Origin: Bacteroidota bacterium
GTDB taxonomy: Bacteria; Bacteroidota; Bacteroidia; Chitinophagales; LD1
Assembly (NCBI GenBank): GCA_026391075.1
Contig: JAPLES010000007.1
Coordinates: forward strand, 1 to 64,000
Reading direction: 5' to 3'
Length of the DNA stretch: 64,000 nt
Positions within the stretch are counted from its first letter, which is position 1. Each line of letters starts with the position of its first letter. This document shows positions 15,347-23,768 of the stretch, piece after piece. The translations under genes were made by a program, and so were the position numbers. The notes under the pieces were generated by a model, which saw nothing but the letters and a program-made list of their open reading frames with translations, did not search any database and was not told the DNA's origin.

Positions 15347-15655
15347 ATGTACGCAATAGTTGAAATAGCAGGACAACAGTTTAAAGCAGAAGCCGGAAAG
15401 AAACTTTACGTGCATCGTTTGGAAGGAAACGCAGGTGATGCTGTGTCTTTCGACCGCGTGTTACTGACTGATGATAGTGGCACTGTAAAAGTTGGAACAC
15501 CCCTAGTAGCCGGTGTTAAAGTAAATGCAAAAATTCTTTCGCACTTGAAAGACGACAAAGTATTTATCTACAAAAAGAAAAGAAGAAAGACTTACGAGAA
15601 ATCACAAGGTCACCGTCAATCGCTTACTCAAATTTCTATTGAAAGCATTGCTTAA
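15347..15655 (+). CDS. rplU: 50S ribosomal protein L21
   Basis: This is a 102-aa L21 starting MYAIVEIAGQQFKAEAGKKL, with FIYKKKRRKTYEKSQGHRQ near the end, the rRNA-binding signature. The ATG at 15347 fits the family start; an in-frame earlier ATG (15320) would place the start inside the promoter. rpmA follows 65 bp downstream, the universal pair. Confidence 0.98.
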   Translation: MYAIVEIAGQQFKAEAGKKLYVHRLEGNAGDAVSFDRVLLTDDSGTVKVGTPLVAGVKVNAKILSHLKDDKVFIYKKKRRKTYEKSQGHRQSLTQISIESIA

Positions 15656-15720
15656 GTAAACTAAATCATTAACCAATTTTCTTCCGCATTAAAAAGCGGA
15701 ATGAAACAAATCAAAAGGTC

Positions 15721-15990
15721 ATGGCACATAAAAAAGGAGAAGGTAAAGTAAAGAACGGTCGCGATTCGCACAGCAGACGTTTAGGTGTAAAAATTTTCGG
15801 TGGCGATACAGCTAACCCGGGAAACATTATCATTCGTCAACGCGGTACTAACTACCACCCGGGCAACGGAGTAATGAAAGGTAAAGACCACACTATCTTC
15901 GCAGTTATTGAAGGTGTAGTGAAATTCACAAGAGGTAAAAACGACAGACAGTTTGTGCATGTAATAGGTGCAACTGTAGCAGCAGCATAA
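15721..15990 (+). CDS. rpmA: 50S ribosomal protein L27
   Basis: This 89-aa L27 starts [20 protein letters not shown] and contains [18 protein letters not shown]. The N-terminus reaches the peptidyl-transferase centre. It begins MAHKKG, so there is no sign of the cleaved N-terminal extension found in Firmicutes. A hairpin terminator follows at 16010-16043. Confidence 0.98.
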   Translation: MAHKKGEGKVKNGRDSHSRRLGVKIFGGDTANPGNIIIRQRGTNYHPGNGVMKGKDHTIFAVIEGVVKFTRGKNDRQFVHVIGATVAAA

Positions 15991-16009
15991 GCTGCGAAAT
16001 CTATAAATG

Positions 16010-16043
16010 AAAAAGTCCCTCAATTTTTTTGTGGGACTTTTTT
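16010..16043. terminator. Bidirectional intrinsic terminator
   Basis: AAAAAGTCCC pairs with GGGACTTTTT, followed by further T. It lies between rpmA and the convergent ABC permease gene. Confidence 0.88.
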
Positions 16044-16070
16044 AATGTCTATAATTGAACAAGTTGGGAA

Positions 16071-17357
16071 TTAAATCAATCGTTGCTTTTTTAATCCTGC
16101 TACAGCCGCTAATTGCATTGCTACAATAATTATGAATATCGGAAGAAGCGAAAACAAAACATTGTTGAAGTAACCGTTTTCGAGAAACAAAGTATTGTAA
16201 GCTTCCATGCACCAATGCAGCGGAGAAATTTTCATGAGTAAATGCAGTGATTCAGGCATAGCGAAACTTGGAACAACTATGCCTCCGATAGCTGCGAGAA
16301 TTACAACTGATACTGCCCCGAAACCTATTGCCTGCTCCATTGATTTTGCATAAACACCAATGAGAACTCCATAGCTCACTGCACACCATCCGCAAACAAG
16401 CGAAACCAAAAACAGCGAACCTAGATTTTCGGGTAACACTAATTTTGGTAAAGCGATATGCGGAAATAAAAATATGCCGAGCGAAAAAATAACAACTACT
16501 TGTGCGAGCGTAACTACTATGTAAGTGATTTGCTTAGCCGCTAAATTCAAAATGAAACTCGTAGGCAAAGTTTTTAAACGAATAAAGCTTCCGCTGATTT
16601 TTTCTTTCACCACATTGGTGCTTAGCGACACTACGATAAAAAACATCGCAAAGATTGTCCATGCCGGAACGTTGTGTTGCGTGGCGTTTGGAATTTTTCT
16701 GCTTCCGTCTTTTGCCGTTGGAATTTGATTGATATTTGATTTGTTATTCAAAATTTGTTGCTCTAAACTATCGGGCAATTTTTTGTTGCTCATAGCTAAA
16801 TACAATGCCTGTAACACTGCGCGGTTCTCTGTGAATTGCTGTGCGCTCTTCAATGCGCCATTTACTGAAAGACGAAACGATTCCTGCAACACAGGATTGT
16901 AAAACATACTCACCGGTGGAGTTTCTTTTACGGACGAAGAATCCTGTGGAGTGTTCACCGCCATTCCAAATTCTGTCAACGCCTTACCGGTAATGTTTTG
17001 CGATTTTGATTTTAAAGCAGAAGAAAATCCTTGCGGCACAACTACAGCAATCAGCGCATCGTGCGCGTGCATTGAATCAGTAAGTTGTTTATCGGTGAGT
17101 GACGAATCAGCCTTTTGCAAATCGAACATCCCGATTTTACGAAGTGCTTCTATAAACTGTAAACTGCTTTCGCCACCATCGCGATTGCACACGAGCATAG
17201 GCACCGTGTTATCGTTTATCATTTTCAAACTGCTGTTCTGTATGCTGGTAATCACCACAACCAGCAGTACGGGCATCAGGAACATCACCGCCAATGCCGC
17301 TTTGTCGCGCAGCATAATGCGAAGTTCTTTTAGTATGGCGGTATAGAGTTTATACAT
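16071..17357 (-). CDS. ABC-2 type transporter permease
   Basis: This 428-aa membrane protein has one N-terminal helix (AALAVMFLMPVLLVVVITSI), a long extracytoplasmic domain of about 190 residues and five or six C-terminal helices (WTIFAMFFIVVSLSTNVVKE ...), the ABC-2 permease layout of drug, lipid or polymer exporters. Its start overlaps the last base of the ATPase gene. As the last gene of the DarA/DarB-like operon it probably exports or places the product in the envelope. Confidence 0.9.
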   Translation of the reverse strand: MYKLYTAILKELRIMLRDKAALAVMFLMPVLLVVVITSIQNSSLKMINDNTVPMLVCNRDGGESSLQFIEALRKIGMFDLQKADSSLTDKQLTDSMHAHDALIAVVVPQGFSSALKSKSQNITGKALTEFGMAVNTPQDSSSVKETPPVSMFYNPVLQESFRLSVNGALKSAQQFTENRAVLQALYLAMSNKKLPDSLEQQILNNKSNINQIPTAKDGSRKIPNATQHNVPAWTIFAMFFIVVSLSTNVVKEKISGSFIRLKTLPTSFILNLAAKQITYIVVTLAQVVVIFSLGIFLFPHIALPKLVLPENLGSLFLVSLVCGWCAVSYGVLIGVYAKSMEQAIGFGAVSVVILAAIGGIVVPSFAMPESLHLLMKISPLHWCMEAYNTLFLENGYFNNVLFSLLPIFIIIVAMQLAAVAGLKKQRLI

Positions 17358-18103
17358 TATGAATCGCGATACGACCTTCCGGTTAAGTTTAAAAATAATC
17401 CTTCGAGTCCGTCCTGTTTATGTTCCTGCAACAAAGTTTGCAAATCGTTGTTTGCAATAATTTTTCCTTCATCAATTAACGCGACTTTAGTGCAAAGCGA
17501 TTCTGCTTCGGCTAAATGGTGAGAAGTATAAATAAGCGTTGTTCCCGTTGTATTTAATTCCTTAAGATAGTCAACAATAGCATGGCGCGTTTGCACATCT
17601 ACACCAGTGGTTGGCTCATCTAAAAATAAAATCTTCGGGCGATGAATTACTCCAATAGCAAGATTCACGCGGTTCTTCATTCCTCCTGAAAACTTTGAAA
17701 CAGGTTTATCGGCAACATTGCTTAAACCAAGAACAGCCAGTAATTCTTTTGTTCGCTCTTTTATTTCTTTTCTGTTTAAGCCCGCCCATGCACCGAAGAA
17801 TTCTAAGTTTTCTGCAGGACTTAATTCCAGATAGAAGGAATGATGTTGAGGAACAAATCCGAATAGCTTTTTCACTTCTTTATCTTCTGAAATTTCTTTG
17901 CCGAGAAGTTTAATGCTACCGCTTTTAGCTTGCATTACACTGGTCATCAAATTCATTAAAGTAGTTTTGCCTGCACCGTTGGGTCCGAGCAAACCAAAGC
18001 GTTCACCTTCGTCAATATTCAAATTGAAATCTTTGAAAACCACTCCGGAGTTTTCGGCATATTGAAAGTTGATATTGCTTATTTGAATGGCTGCAGATTC
18101 CAT
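17357..18103 (-). CDS. ABC transporter ATP-binding protein
   Basis: This is a 248-aa ATPase with Walker A (LLGPNGAGKTTLMNL), Q-loop (FVPQHHSFYLELSPAENLEF), signature (VSKFSGGMKNRVNLA), Walker B (ILFLDEPTTGVD) and H-loop (IYTSHHLAE). The ATG at 18103 gives a 2-bp gap after the BtrH-type gene; a GTG at 18112 is also in frame but would overlap it. It pairs with the permease directly downstream. Flexirubin-type clusters in Bacteroidota often carry such a pair. Confidence 0.95.
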   Translation of the reverse strand: MESAAIQISNINFQYAENSGVVFKDFNLNIDEGERFGLLGPNGAGKTTLMNLMTSVMQAKSGSIKLLGKEISEDKEVKKLFGFVPQHHSFYLELSPAENLEFFGAWAGLNRKEIKERTKELLAVLGLSNVADKPVSKFSGGMKNRVNLAIGVIHRPKILFLDEPTTGVDVQTRHAIVDYLKELNTTGTTLIYTSHHLAEAESLCTKVALIDEGKIIANNDLQTLLQEHKQDGLEGLFLNLTGRSYRDS

Positions 18104-18105
18104 GC

Positions 18106-19116
18106 TTACCACTTAATTTTATACAATGCTTTAAATGCAGCTTTTTCTTTGTCGGCAATATTAAGAAGCATATCGCCCATTACATTAAAGTCTTGTTGTT
18201 CGGTCATTCTGCCTTTGTAAATACCTGAAGCCTGCACCGAAGAAGCGCGCCACAAATCGCCAATGGCAGTAAACTGTTTCGATATTTCCAGCAACTCATC
18301 TTTCTTGACAAATGTATGTGCCTGTTGAAGAAATGCAGCATAAACAAAACGAAATCCTGCACCACCGGTGCCTATTTCTTCGCCCATGCGAACAAGTTGG
18401 GCGAGATACAATCCGCCTCTGCGCGCGCCTAAACTTTCGCGCCATGTTTTAATTCTTCCTGCTGTAAAACGAATTCCCGCCACACCCAAAATTGGCACCG
18501 GTGTCTCTGTCATAAACCATGAAGCGTGTTTAATTCCTTTTATAATTCCCTTCTTAATTCTTTCCTCTGAAACCGGTTCGCTTGTTTTCGGAAAATAAAT
18601 TTGTCCGTTAGGGGCCAATGCACCTTTTGCAAAACGCACGCGCTCTAAATCGTGTGCTGAAATAGTTGTTACGGTTTCCATTACCGGGTCGCTTACCAGA
18701 TAAGTGTCGTTTTCTTTTCCGTAAACAACTAAGTTGTGCGCGTTAAAGTGAAACCGAAATTCTTTCGGAAAATAAGTAAGGTGGTAGACGCCCACCTGAC
18801 AACCTGCCGGTTGACCTTTCGCTAAACAATCATCTAAAAACTGCTGTGCTTTTTCTTTACTGCTGAAAGTTTTGCGTTCAATCTTTACACCAAGTGCACT
18901 ACAAGTGCGCGTAAAAATCTGCCCAGGCATAGTGCGAAAAGAAATTGCCGGACCTCCACTGATTTTTAAGAAAGGAATATGGATGTAAAAAATTCCTGCA
19001 CCGATACCAAAAGCCAGCAGTTCGGTAATTTGATGAATGCCTGAATGCTTAAGTAAGTTTGTAGTAACTCCGTTTTCGCAGTGTGCAGCTTGAATATGTT
19101 GAAAGTCTAATTGCAT
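18106..19116 (-). CDS. BtrH N-terminal / DUF4872 domain protein
   Basis: This 336-aa protein starts FQHIQAAHCENGVTTNLLKH with the Cys-Glu-Asn motif of the BtrH-like acyl-transfer domain (BtrH moves an acyl chain from an acyl-carrier protein in butirosin synthesis). The matching His and Asp lie in FHFNAHNLVVYGKENDTYLV and SDP. The C-terminal half (from RIKKGIIKG) looks like DUF4872. I infer that it transfers the acyl or resorcinol product of the cluster. It sits between the small unknown gene and the ABC genes. Confidence 0.78.
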   Translation of the reverse strand: MQLDFQHIQAAHCENGVTTNLLKHSGIHQITELLAFGIGAGIFYIHIPFLKISGGPAISFRTMPGQIFTRTCSALGVKIERKTFSSKEKAQQFLDDCLAKGQPAGCQVGVYHLTYFPKEFRFHFNAHNLVVYGKENDTYLVSDPVMETVTTISAHDLERVRFAKGALAPNGQIYFPKTSEPVSEERIKKGIIKGIKHASWFMTETPVPILGVAGIRFTAGRIKTWRESLGARRGGLYLAQLVRMGEEIGTGGAGFRFVYAAFLQQAHTFVKKDELLEISKQFTAIGDLWRASSVQASGIYKGRMTEQQDFNVMGDMLLNIADKEKAAFKALYKIKW

Positions 19117-19125
19117 GTTTTTCTT

Positions 19126-19256
19126 TTACGCTGTGCGATGATTACACAGATAAAGGCATTGGATAAATACATTTTGATAAAAGCAAAACAAGAAGCATGA
19201 TTTGTATTATCTCTGAAATCTTCCGTTGATATCCATGTAATCATCGCGAAGCGTAA
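19126..19256. repeat. ORF-less inverted repeat A (TTACGC...GATTACA family)
   Basis: The 21-nt arm at 19126-19146 pairs with 19236-19256 at 19 of 21 positions, around an 89-nt loop. It lies in the 163-bp spacer between two co-directional operon genes. A related pair is at 19725-19880. Confidence 0.85.
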
Positions 19257-19279
19257 GGTATTTGCGTTTCGTTTTCCAA

Positions 19280-19681
19280 TCATTGCGCAGCAAAATTCTT
19301 TATTTCTTCAACACTAACATCAAACACCTCGGCATACTTCTGCAATTTCTTTTCCGAAAGATTTTTGAAAACATCCGGCTTTAAATGTCGCTTAACTGTC
19401 CATTGCCAAAAGCCGGTGTAAGCTGCAACAATGGGCAAGTCCATCATATTTAGTTCCATAAAAAATAAAATAGGAGATGCTTCACCGTTCTTCACTTTCT
19501 CGCGCGCATTCGCTGTTCGCGCTTGTGCTTCTTCCCAGGTAATGCCGAGCGCATCAGCCTTTACCTGCCAGCCGCGACTTAACGCAGTGGTATAATCACC
19601 TTTTTCATCCACCGCATAACAAACTTCTTTGGTAAACTTATCAAGCGGACTCGGGTCTTGAGGAATTTCGCTCTGCTTCAT
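19280..19681 (-). CDS. Conserved small protein of the DarA/DarB-like cluster, unknown function
   Basis: This 133-aa cytoplasmic protein is taken from the ATG at 19681 (MKQSEIPQDPSPLDKF). An upstream in-frame ATG at 19726 would add 15 residues that are encoded by interspersed repeat sequence, so it was not used. It is mostly helical, with YTGFWQWTVKRHLKPDVFKN and LQKYAEVFDVSVEEIKNF near the end. I do not recognise the family. ORF-less inverted repeats lie on both sides. It sits between the ketosynthase and the BtrH-type gene in the same operon, so a role in product modification or transfer is possible. Confidence 0.7.
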   Translation of the reverse strand: MKQSEIPQDPSPLDKFTKEVCYAVDEKGDYTTALSRGWQVKADALGITWEEAQARTANAREKVKNGEASPILFFMELNMMDLPIVAAYTGFWQWTVKRHLKPDVFKNLSEKKLQKYAEVFDVSVEEIKNFAAQ

Positions 19682-19696
19682 ACTGAAATACATTTT

Positions 19697-19880
19697 TGCT
19701 TCGCAATGATTGCCGGATAAATACAATTACGCTGCGCGATGATTACACCGATAACAGCCACAGATAATACAAAAACAGATTTTTGAATTTCTATGTCGGA
19801 TTTATCGAATTGCATTTATCAATTGCCTTTATCTGTGTAATCATTGCGAAGCATAATGTCTTTGATCGCGCAGCGTAATT
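19697..19880. repeat. ORF-less inverted repeat B (same family as A)
   Basis: Bases 19725-19740 (AATTACGCTGCGCGAT) are perfectly complementary to 19865-19880. Inner copies of the unit GATTACAC...GATAA occur at about 19699-19720 and 19741-19754 (plus) and 19829-19856 (minus). This fills the spacer between the small gene and the ketosynthase, and overlaps the ketosynthase stop by 2 bp. Confidence 0.85.
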
Positions 19881-21027
19881 AAACAACTGTGAGATACGCA
19901 TACACATACGCGAAGCGCGCGCTTTCGGGAACCATGAGCAATAGCTTCTGTCCCTTTTGCAGTTTGCCTTTGCTGAGCAATTCATCAATCATTAAATAAA
20001 TTGAACCTGCACCTACGTTTCCAACTTCGGTCAAATTGCTGAACCATTTCTCGTGCGGTATTCCAATTTGTTTCTCTTCGAGTTTTGCGGCAATCTTCTT
20101 CCTGAAAAATTCACTAGAAATATGAGGAAGGAAAAAATCGAGTTCAGAAGTTTTAAGATGATGCTTGTCAATAATTCCTTTCAAGGTTTGGTAACCCAAA
20201 TCAATGATGTGCTCATCGAGCAAACGAACATCCTGTTTCATAGCAAAAACAGATTTACCGGTAATTTCTTCAGCAGAAAATTCCATGTAGCTCTTCAAAG
20301 AACCATCGGGCAATTTATCGCCACCTTGATACATGCAGGTTTCTACTAGATGCGCGTATGATGAACTTTCCATCCATTCAATACGCAATGAAACACCTTC
20401 TTCATTTTTCTTATCAGAAACTAAAAATGCACCGGCACCATCACTAAGCATCCAACGCAAAAAATCTTTTTCGAAAGCAAGGTTCGGATTCTCTTCCAAT
20501 GCCGCTAATTGTTTTGCTTCTTCTACAAACGAAGAAGCGCACATCAATTTTGAAGTTCTTTCAGAGCCAGCAGTCACCGCTTTTTGAACCTCACCACTTT
20601 TAATGGAGAGGTAAGCATACTTCAAGGCTTGCATTCCAGCACAACAATTTCCGGAGGGAGTCAGCACTTCAATAGCACCAGTCTCGGGTAACCAGCCATG
20701 CACCATTACACCATGCGAAGGCATCACCTGGTCGGGTGATGAAGTTCCGCAACTTAGTAATTGAATTGTTTTTAATTCTTCAGGATTGTTTTTGAAAAGT
20801 TCACGAACCGCTAACGAAACCATTTGCGCGTTGGTGTGCGTTGACTTGCCACCTTTCTCCAAAGCGTAAAATCTGCGTTTGATACCGTTGTTGCGCAACA
20901 CGATATTTTTAGAGCGCGAAGGTTTGCCATTCACCATGCCCAAATACATTTCCATCTCCTCGTTGCCTACGGGGCTGTTAGGAAAAAAATGCGCAGCACG
21001 ATTGATATATACTTCTTTCAACGACAT
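19879..21027 (-). CDS. DarB-like beta-ketoacyl-ACP synthase III
   Basis: This 382-aa thiolase-fold ketosynthase is taken from the ATG at 21027 (MSLKEVYINRAAHFFP); a TTG at 21045 is in frame. The triad is visible as the Cys in PSGNCCAGMQAL, the His in FFLPHISSEFF and the Asn in LTEVGNVGAGS. The sequence style fits the DarB branch of KAS III enzymes, which join two beta-keto acyl units head-to-tail in dialkylresorcinol formation. Its neighbours (DarA-like, FAD oxidoreductase, BtrH, ABC exporter) support this. Fatty-acid FabH is less likely because of length and context. Confidence 0.82.
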   Translation of the reverse strand: MSLKEVYINRAAHFFPNSPVGNEEMEMYLGMVNGKPSRSKNIVLRNNGIKRRFYALEKGGKSTHTNAQMVSLAVRELFKNNPEELKTIQLLSCGTSSPDQVMPSHGVMVHGWLPETGAIEVLTPSGNCCAGMQALKYAYLSIKSGEVQKAVTAGSERTSKLMCASSFVEEAKQLAALEENPNLAFEKDFLRWMLSDGAGAFLVSDKKNEEGVSLRIEWMESSSYAHLVETCMYQGGDKLPDGSLKSYMEFSAEEITGKSVFAMKQDVRLLDEHIIDLGYQTLKGIIDKHHLKTSELDFFLPHISSEFFRKKIAAKLEEKQIGIPHEKWFSNLTEVGNVGAGSIYLMIDELLSKGKLQKGQKLLLMVPESARFAYVYAYLTVV

Positions 21028-21131
21028 TAACTTACTGTTATGCAACTAAATTTTTGAGAGCGCGAACATAAATATTTACGCGATACTTAACTACTTTTTG
21101 AGATGGCCAGATTGCCAATTTTCTTACCCTA

Positions 21132-21986
21132 TTACCGAGCTATTGTGTTTTCTAGCGCAGTCACCCAATTGCAATAAGCATTGGCATGGTTTAAATCTAT
21201 CTTGCTTTTAATGGAATAGTTGAGTTCCAGAATTTGTTCTGCCGTTTTGTTGCAGAAAACTTTACAGGCAAGTTCTGTATCGGTAGAAATATATTTTGCG
21301 GAATCACGACTGACCAAAGCCATCACCGCACCAGTAGCTAATTGAGTTTTGTAAAAATCAGATTTCGAAAAAAAATCTTTGAGCATTTCTTCATCACATC
21401 CGCCAACATAAGCAATTGCAATTCCCAGGCCTCGCCATAAATCTTTATGTCGCTCAATGGCAAAACCTTCAATCATAATTTTTGCATCGTCAATAATTCC
21501 TTTGTTCAAATACCAAATACTTCTTCCAAGACCTTGATCAAGCGCAGCAGATGCTACAGCATCATCAACTTGAAGTTTTAGATGATTGATGATGCTTCGT
21601 CTGCGTCTGAATATTCCTTCGTAATAGCCGTAGCCATCCAACACACGGTAACGCATCATTGGATTTAACTTAGTCAAATAAGCAATTGGATTTTTCAACT
21701 GCTGCGCGAATGCCCAACCCAAACCAACATGCACCTGTGTAGCATGAGCAGATGCCACTTCATTTAAAAACTGAAACCAATTGGTCAATTGTTCTCCCTG
21801 CTTTAAATCTTCTAAAGCAATACTCATGGAAGCAGATTCATAAGCAATGGAACGAAATTCAATATCGGTAGATTCTAATTCCGCAACATGGTTTCTCCAC
21901 TCAGGTGATTCAAAGAAAATATCCTGCACACGCAGAAATGTATTCTGGATGGTATCCATTTTTTGTGTGATGAGAATTTCTTTCAT
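21132..21986 (-). CDS. DUF1702-family protein
   Basis: This 284-aa protein has motifs of DUF1702, a family best known from enediyne gene clusters: FRSIAYESASMSIALEDL, TQVHVGLGWAFAQQ, YRVLDGYGYYEGIF, DQGLGRSIWYLNKG and LWRGLGIAIAYVGG. The biochemical role of the family is not settled. It lies between the DarB-like ketosynthase and the FAD oxidoreductase on one strand, so it probably acts on or carries the same product. An ORF-less inverted repeat precedes it (21998-22061). Confidence 0.72.
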   Translation of the reverse strand: MKEILITQKMDTIQNTFLRVQDIFFESPEWRNHVAELESTDIEFRSIAYESASMSIALEDLKQGEQLTNWFQFLNEVASAHATQVHVGLGWAFAQQLKNPIAYLTKLNPMMRYRVLDGYGYYEGIFRRRRSIINHLKLQVDDAVASAALDQGLGRSIWYLNKGIIDDAKIMIEGFAIERHKDLWRGLGIAIAYVGGCDEEMLKDFFSKSDFYKTQLATGAVMALVSRDSAKYISTDTELACKVFCNKTAEQILELNYSIKSKIDLNHANAYCNWVTALENTIAR

Positions 21987-21997
21987 AACAAGTATTT

Positions 21998-22061
21998 ACA
22001 CAAAGACTCGAAGGCGCAAAGATTTTTTCTGTATTCACTTCGCGTCTTTGCGCCTTTGTGT
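21998..22061. repeat. ORF-less inverted repeat (AAGGCGCAAAGA type)
   Basis: AAGGCGCAAAGA (22011-22022) pairs perfectly with TCTTTGCGCCTT (22045-22056), and an outer ACACAAAG/CTTTGTGT pair is offset by a few bases. It lies in the 85-bp spacer between the FAD oxidoreductase and DUF1702 genes. Confidence 0.8.
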
Positions 22062-22071
22062 TCAATTGTTT

Positions 22072-23760
22072 TTACGCAGGTTGCTTCTCCCCATAAAACC
22101 AAAGCGCATCAATATCGCGGATGATGGCTTCATCGCGTGGTGCGCATTTAGCATCATCGGGTTCGGGTGGCGGCATTTTATTTTCTGCATCAAGGCGCAT
22201 GGTGTAAGGGTCCACTTTCATATCGAGCGGAGTCCCTTTTACCTCGTGGCTCACTCTGCGGAAAAGTTCGGCAGCAGCGCGTTCCAATATGCTCATGTTC
22301 TTCGCAATCTGCTCGAGCAGTTTATCGCCATGCTGTTGGTTGATGGCAGTTTGAAACTCGAGCATGTATTTCAAATCAACAGGGTCAACAAATTTGTTGC
22401 TGAAAATTTCATTGTCGTGCGGACCCCAATCTGAAAACAGTTGCTGCATTTGGTTGTGCAGCATTCTGAATTTTTGTCCCAAGCTATCAGGCGTTGAAAA
22501 AAGTTTTTTCAGCATCTGCAAATCGGTAAACGCTTTATTGGTGAAAAGCACCGCAGGCACCGCCCAGTAGATTGCCCAATCCCACAAAATTTTCGAACTC
22601 ATGGTTTGCGCGTTACCCATCAGCAAATATTTATCCTGGTAAATCGGAATCCAACTTTCCACCAACGTGAGATACGTCTTCTCATAAATCTCGGCACGAA
22701 ACTGCACATCTTCTCCGTTCAGTTCGCGCAAAATTAAATCGCTGAGCCATGTATTTCCCATGGCAATAAAATCGGTGCCGGGCGAATAGAACGGGTCGAG
22801 GAAAGCCGCAGCTTCGCCCACACAACCCCAACGCTGCGCGCCATCATACGCGCGTCCGCTGTCGTGCGCGTAGTGTTTCAGAATTTTGAAATCCATTTTG
22901 TTGGGCGTTTCCGGCTCCAGCATTTTGTAACACAACGGCTCGTTCACCTTCAGCCACTCCAACGATTTTTCGTAAGTATCAAACGTGTCGAACGGATGCA
23001 CCGCAGGGTCAGCCACAATGCCGATGCTCGTATTTTTTGAAACCAACGGAATCACCCACACCCAATATCCTTTGTCGAGAAAGTGAACGGTGCTCAAATA
23101 GCGCAACTTCACTTCGGGATAATTTTTCCACGCTTCGTTATCGCTCCAGTCGGTAATATCAATTACACCTTTCAATCTCCACCACACTGCGTTGGCGTGA
23201 TGCTCCATGGGTTTTGCAAAACCGAATTTGCGCTTGAGCAAACTTCCGCGACCGGTGGCATCAGCCACCCAGCGACAGGTTGCAGAAAAATTTTCTCCCT
23301 TGCTTTTGTAGTGAACTGTGTTTTTGTCTTTTTCGAATTCAACTTCTGTTACAGAAGAATCGAGCAACACTTCTGTTCCTAATTCGGTTGTGCGCTGCAC
23401 CAAATAATTTTCCAGCGTTCCTCTGTCGAGCTGATGGCTTGGCGTGTAAAGCCATTTGCGCGGACCGAGCTCCACTCGCGATGCGATATCTTCTTTGGTA
23501 TTATTCTTAAAGAAAAACCGCAACCCGTATTTCGGCAATTCGTGTTTTTCTAAATAATCTTTTATGCCCACCACTTCGCGCAGATAGTAACTGCCCAACT
23601 CTACGGTTGATTCGCCCACTTTATGCGCGGCAGTTGCCGCTACAGTTTTGCGTCTTTCCAAAACCAGAATTTTTATATCGGGCTTGGCTAATTTTAATTG
23701 AATAGAAAGTGTAAGTCCGGCTAATCCGCCACCGGGAATGATTACGTCATAATGTTTCAT
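22072..23760 (-). CDS. FAD-dependent oxidoreductase, halogenase/monooxygenase-like
   Basis: This 562-aa flavoprotein has an N-terminal dinucleotide-binding motif (DVIIPGGGLAGLTL) and KVGESTVELGSYYL. The tryptophan-halogenase superfamily motif WxWxIP is present as WVWVIP. WVADATGRGSLLKRKFG and GEAAAFLDPFYSPGTDF complete the FAD site. Size and motif suggest either a halogenase or a monooxygenase/dehydrogenase of the NAD(P)/FAD type found in flexirubin clusters; the essential halogenase lysine cannot be assigned with certainty. It is the second gene of the operon, 8 bp after the DarA-like gene. Confidence 0.85.
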   Translation of the reverse strand: MKHYDVIIPGGGLAGLTLSIQLKLAKPDIKILVLERRKTVAATAAHKVGESTVELGSYYLREVVGIKDYLEKHELPKYGLRFFFKNNTKEDIASRVELGPRKWLYTPSHQLDRGTLENYLVQRTTELGTEVLLDSSVTEVEFEKDKNTVHYKSKGENFSATCRWVADATGRGSLLKRKFGFAKPMEHHANAVWWRLKGVIDITDWSDNEAWKNYPEVKLRYLSTVHFLDKGYWVWVIPLVSKNTSIGIVADPAVHPFDTFDTYEKSLEWLKVNEPLCYKMLEPETPNKMDFKILKHYAHDSGRAYDGAQRWGCVGEAAAFLDPFYSPGTDFIAMGNTWLSDLILRELNGEDVQFRAEIYEKTYLTLVESWIPIYQDKYLLMGNAQTMSSKILWDWAIYWAVPAVLFTNKAFTDLQMLKKLFSTPDSLGQKFRMLHNQMQQLFSDWGPHDNEIFSNKFVDPVDLKYMLEFQTAINQQHGDKLLEQIAKNMSILERAAAELFRRVSHEVKGTPLDMKVDPYTMRLDAENKMPPPEPDDAKCAPRDEAIIRDIDALWFYGEKQPA

Positions 23761-23768
23761 GCTGAAAT

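Noticed and set aside
14909..15363. Short frames across the tRNA genes
   Set aside because: They are read through tRNA-Tyr and tRNA-Thr sequence and the rplU promoter.
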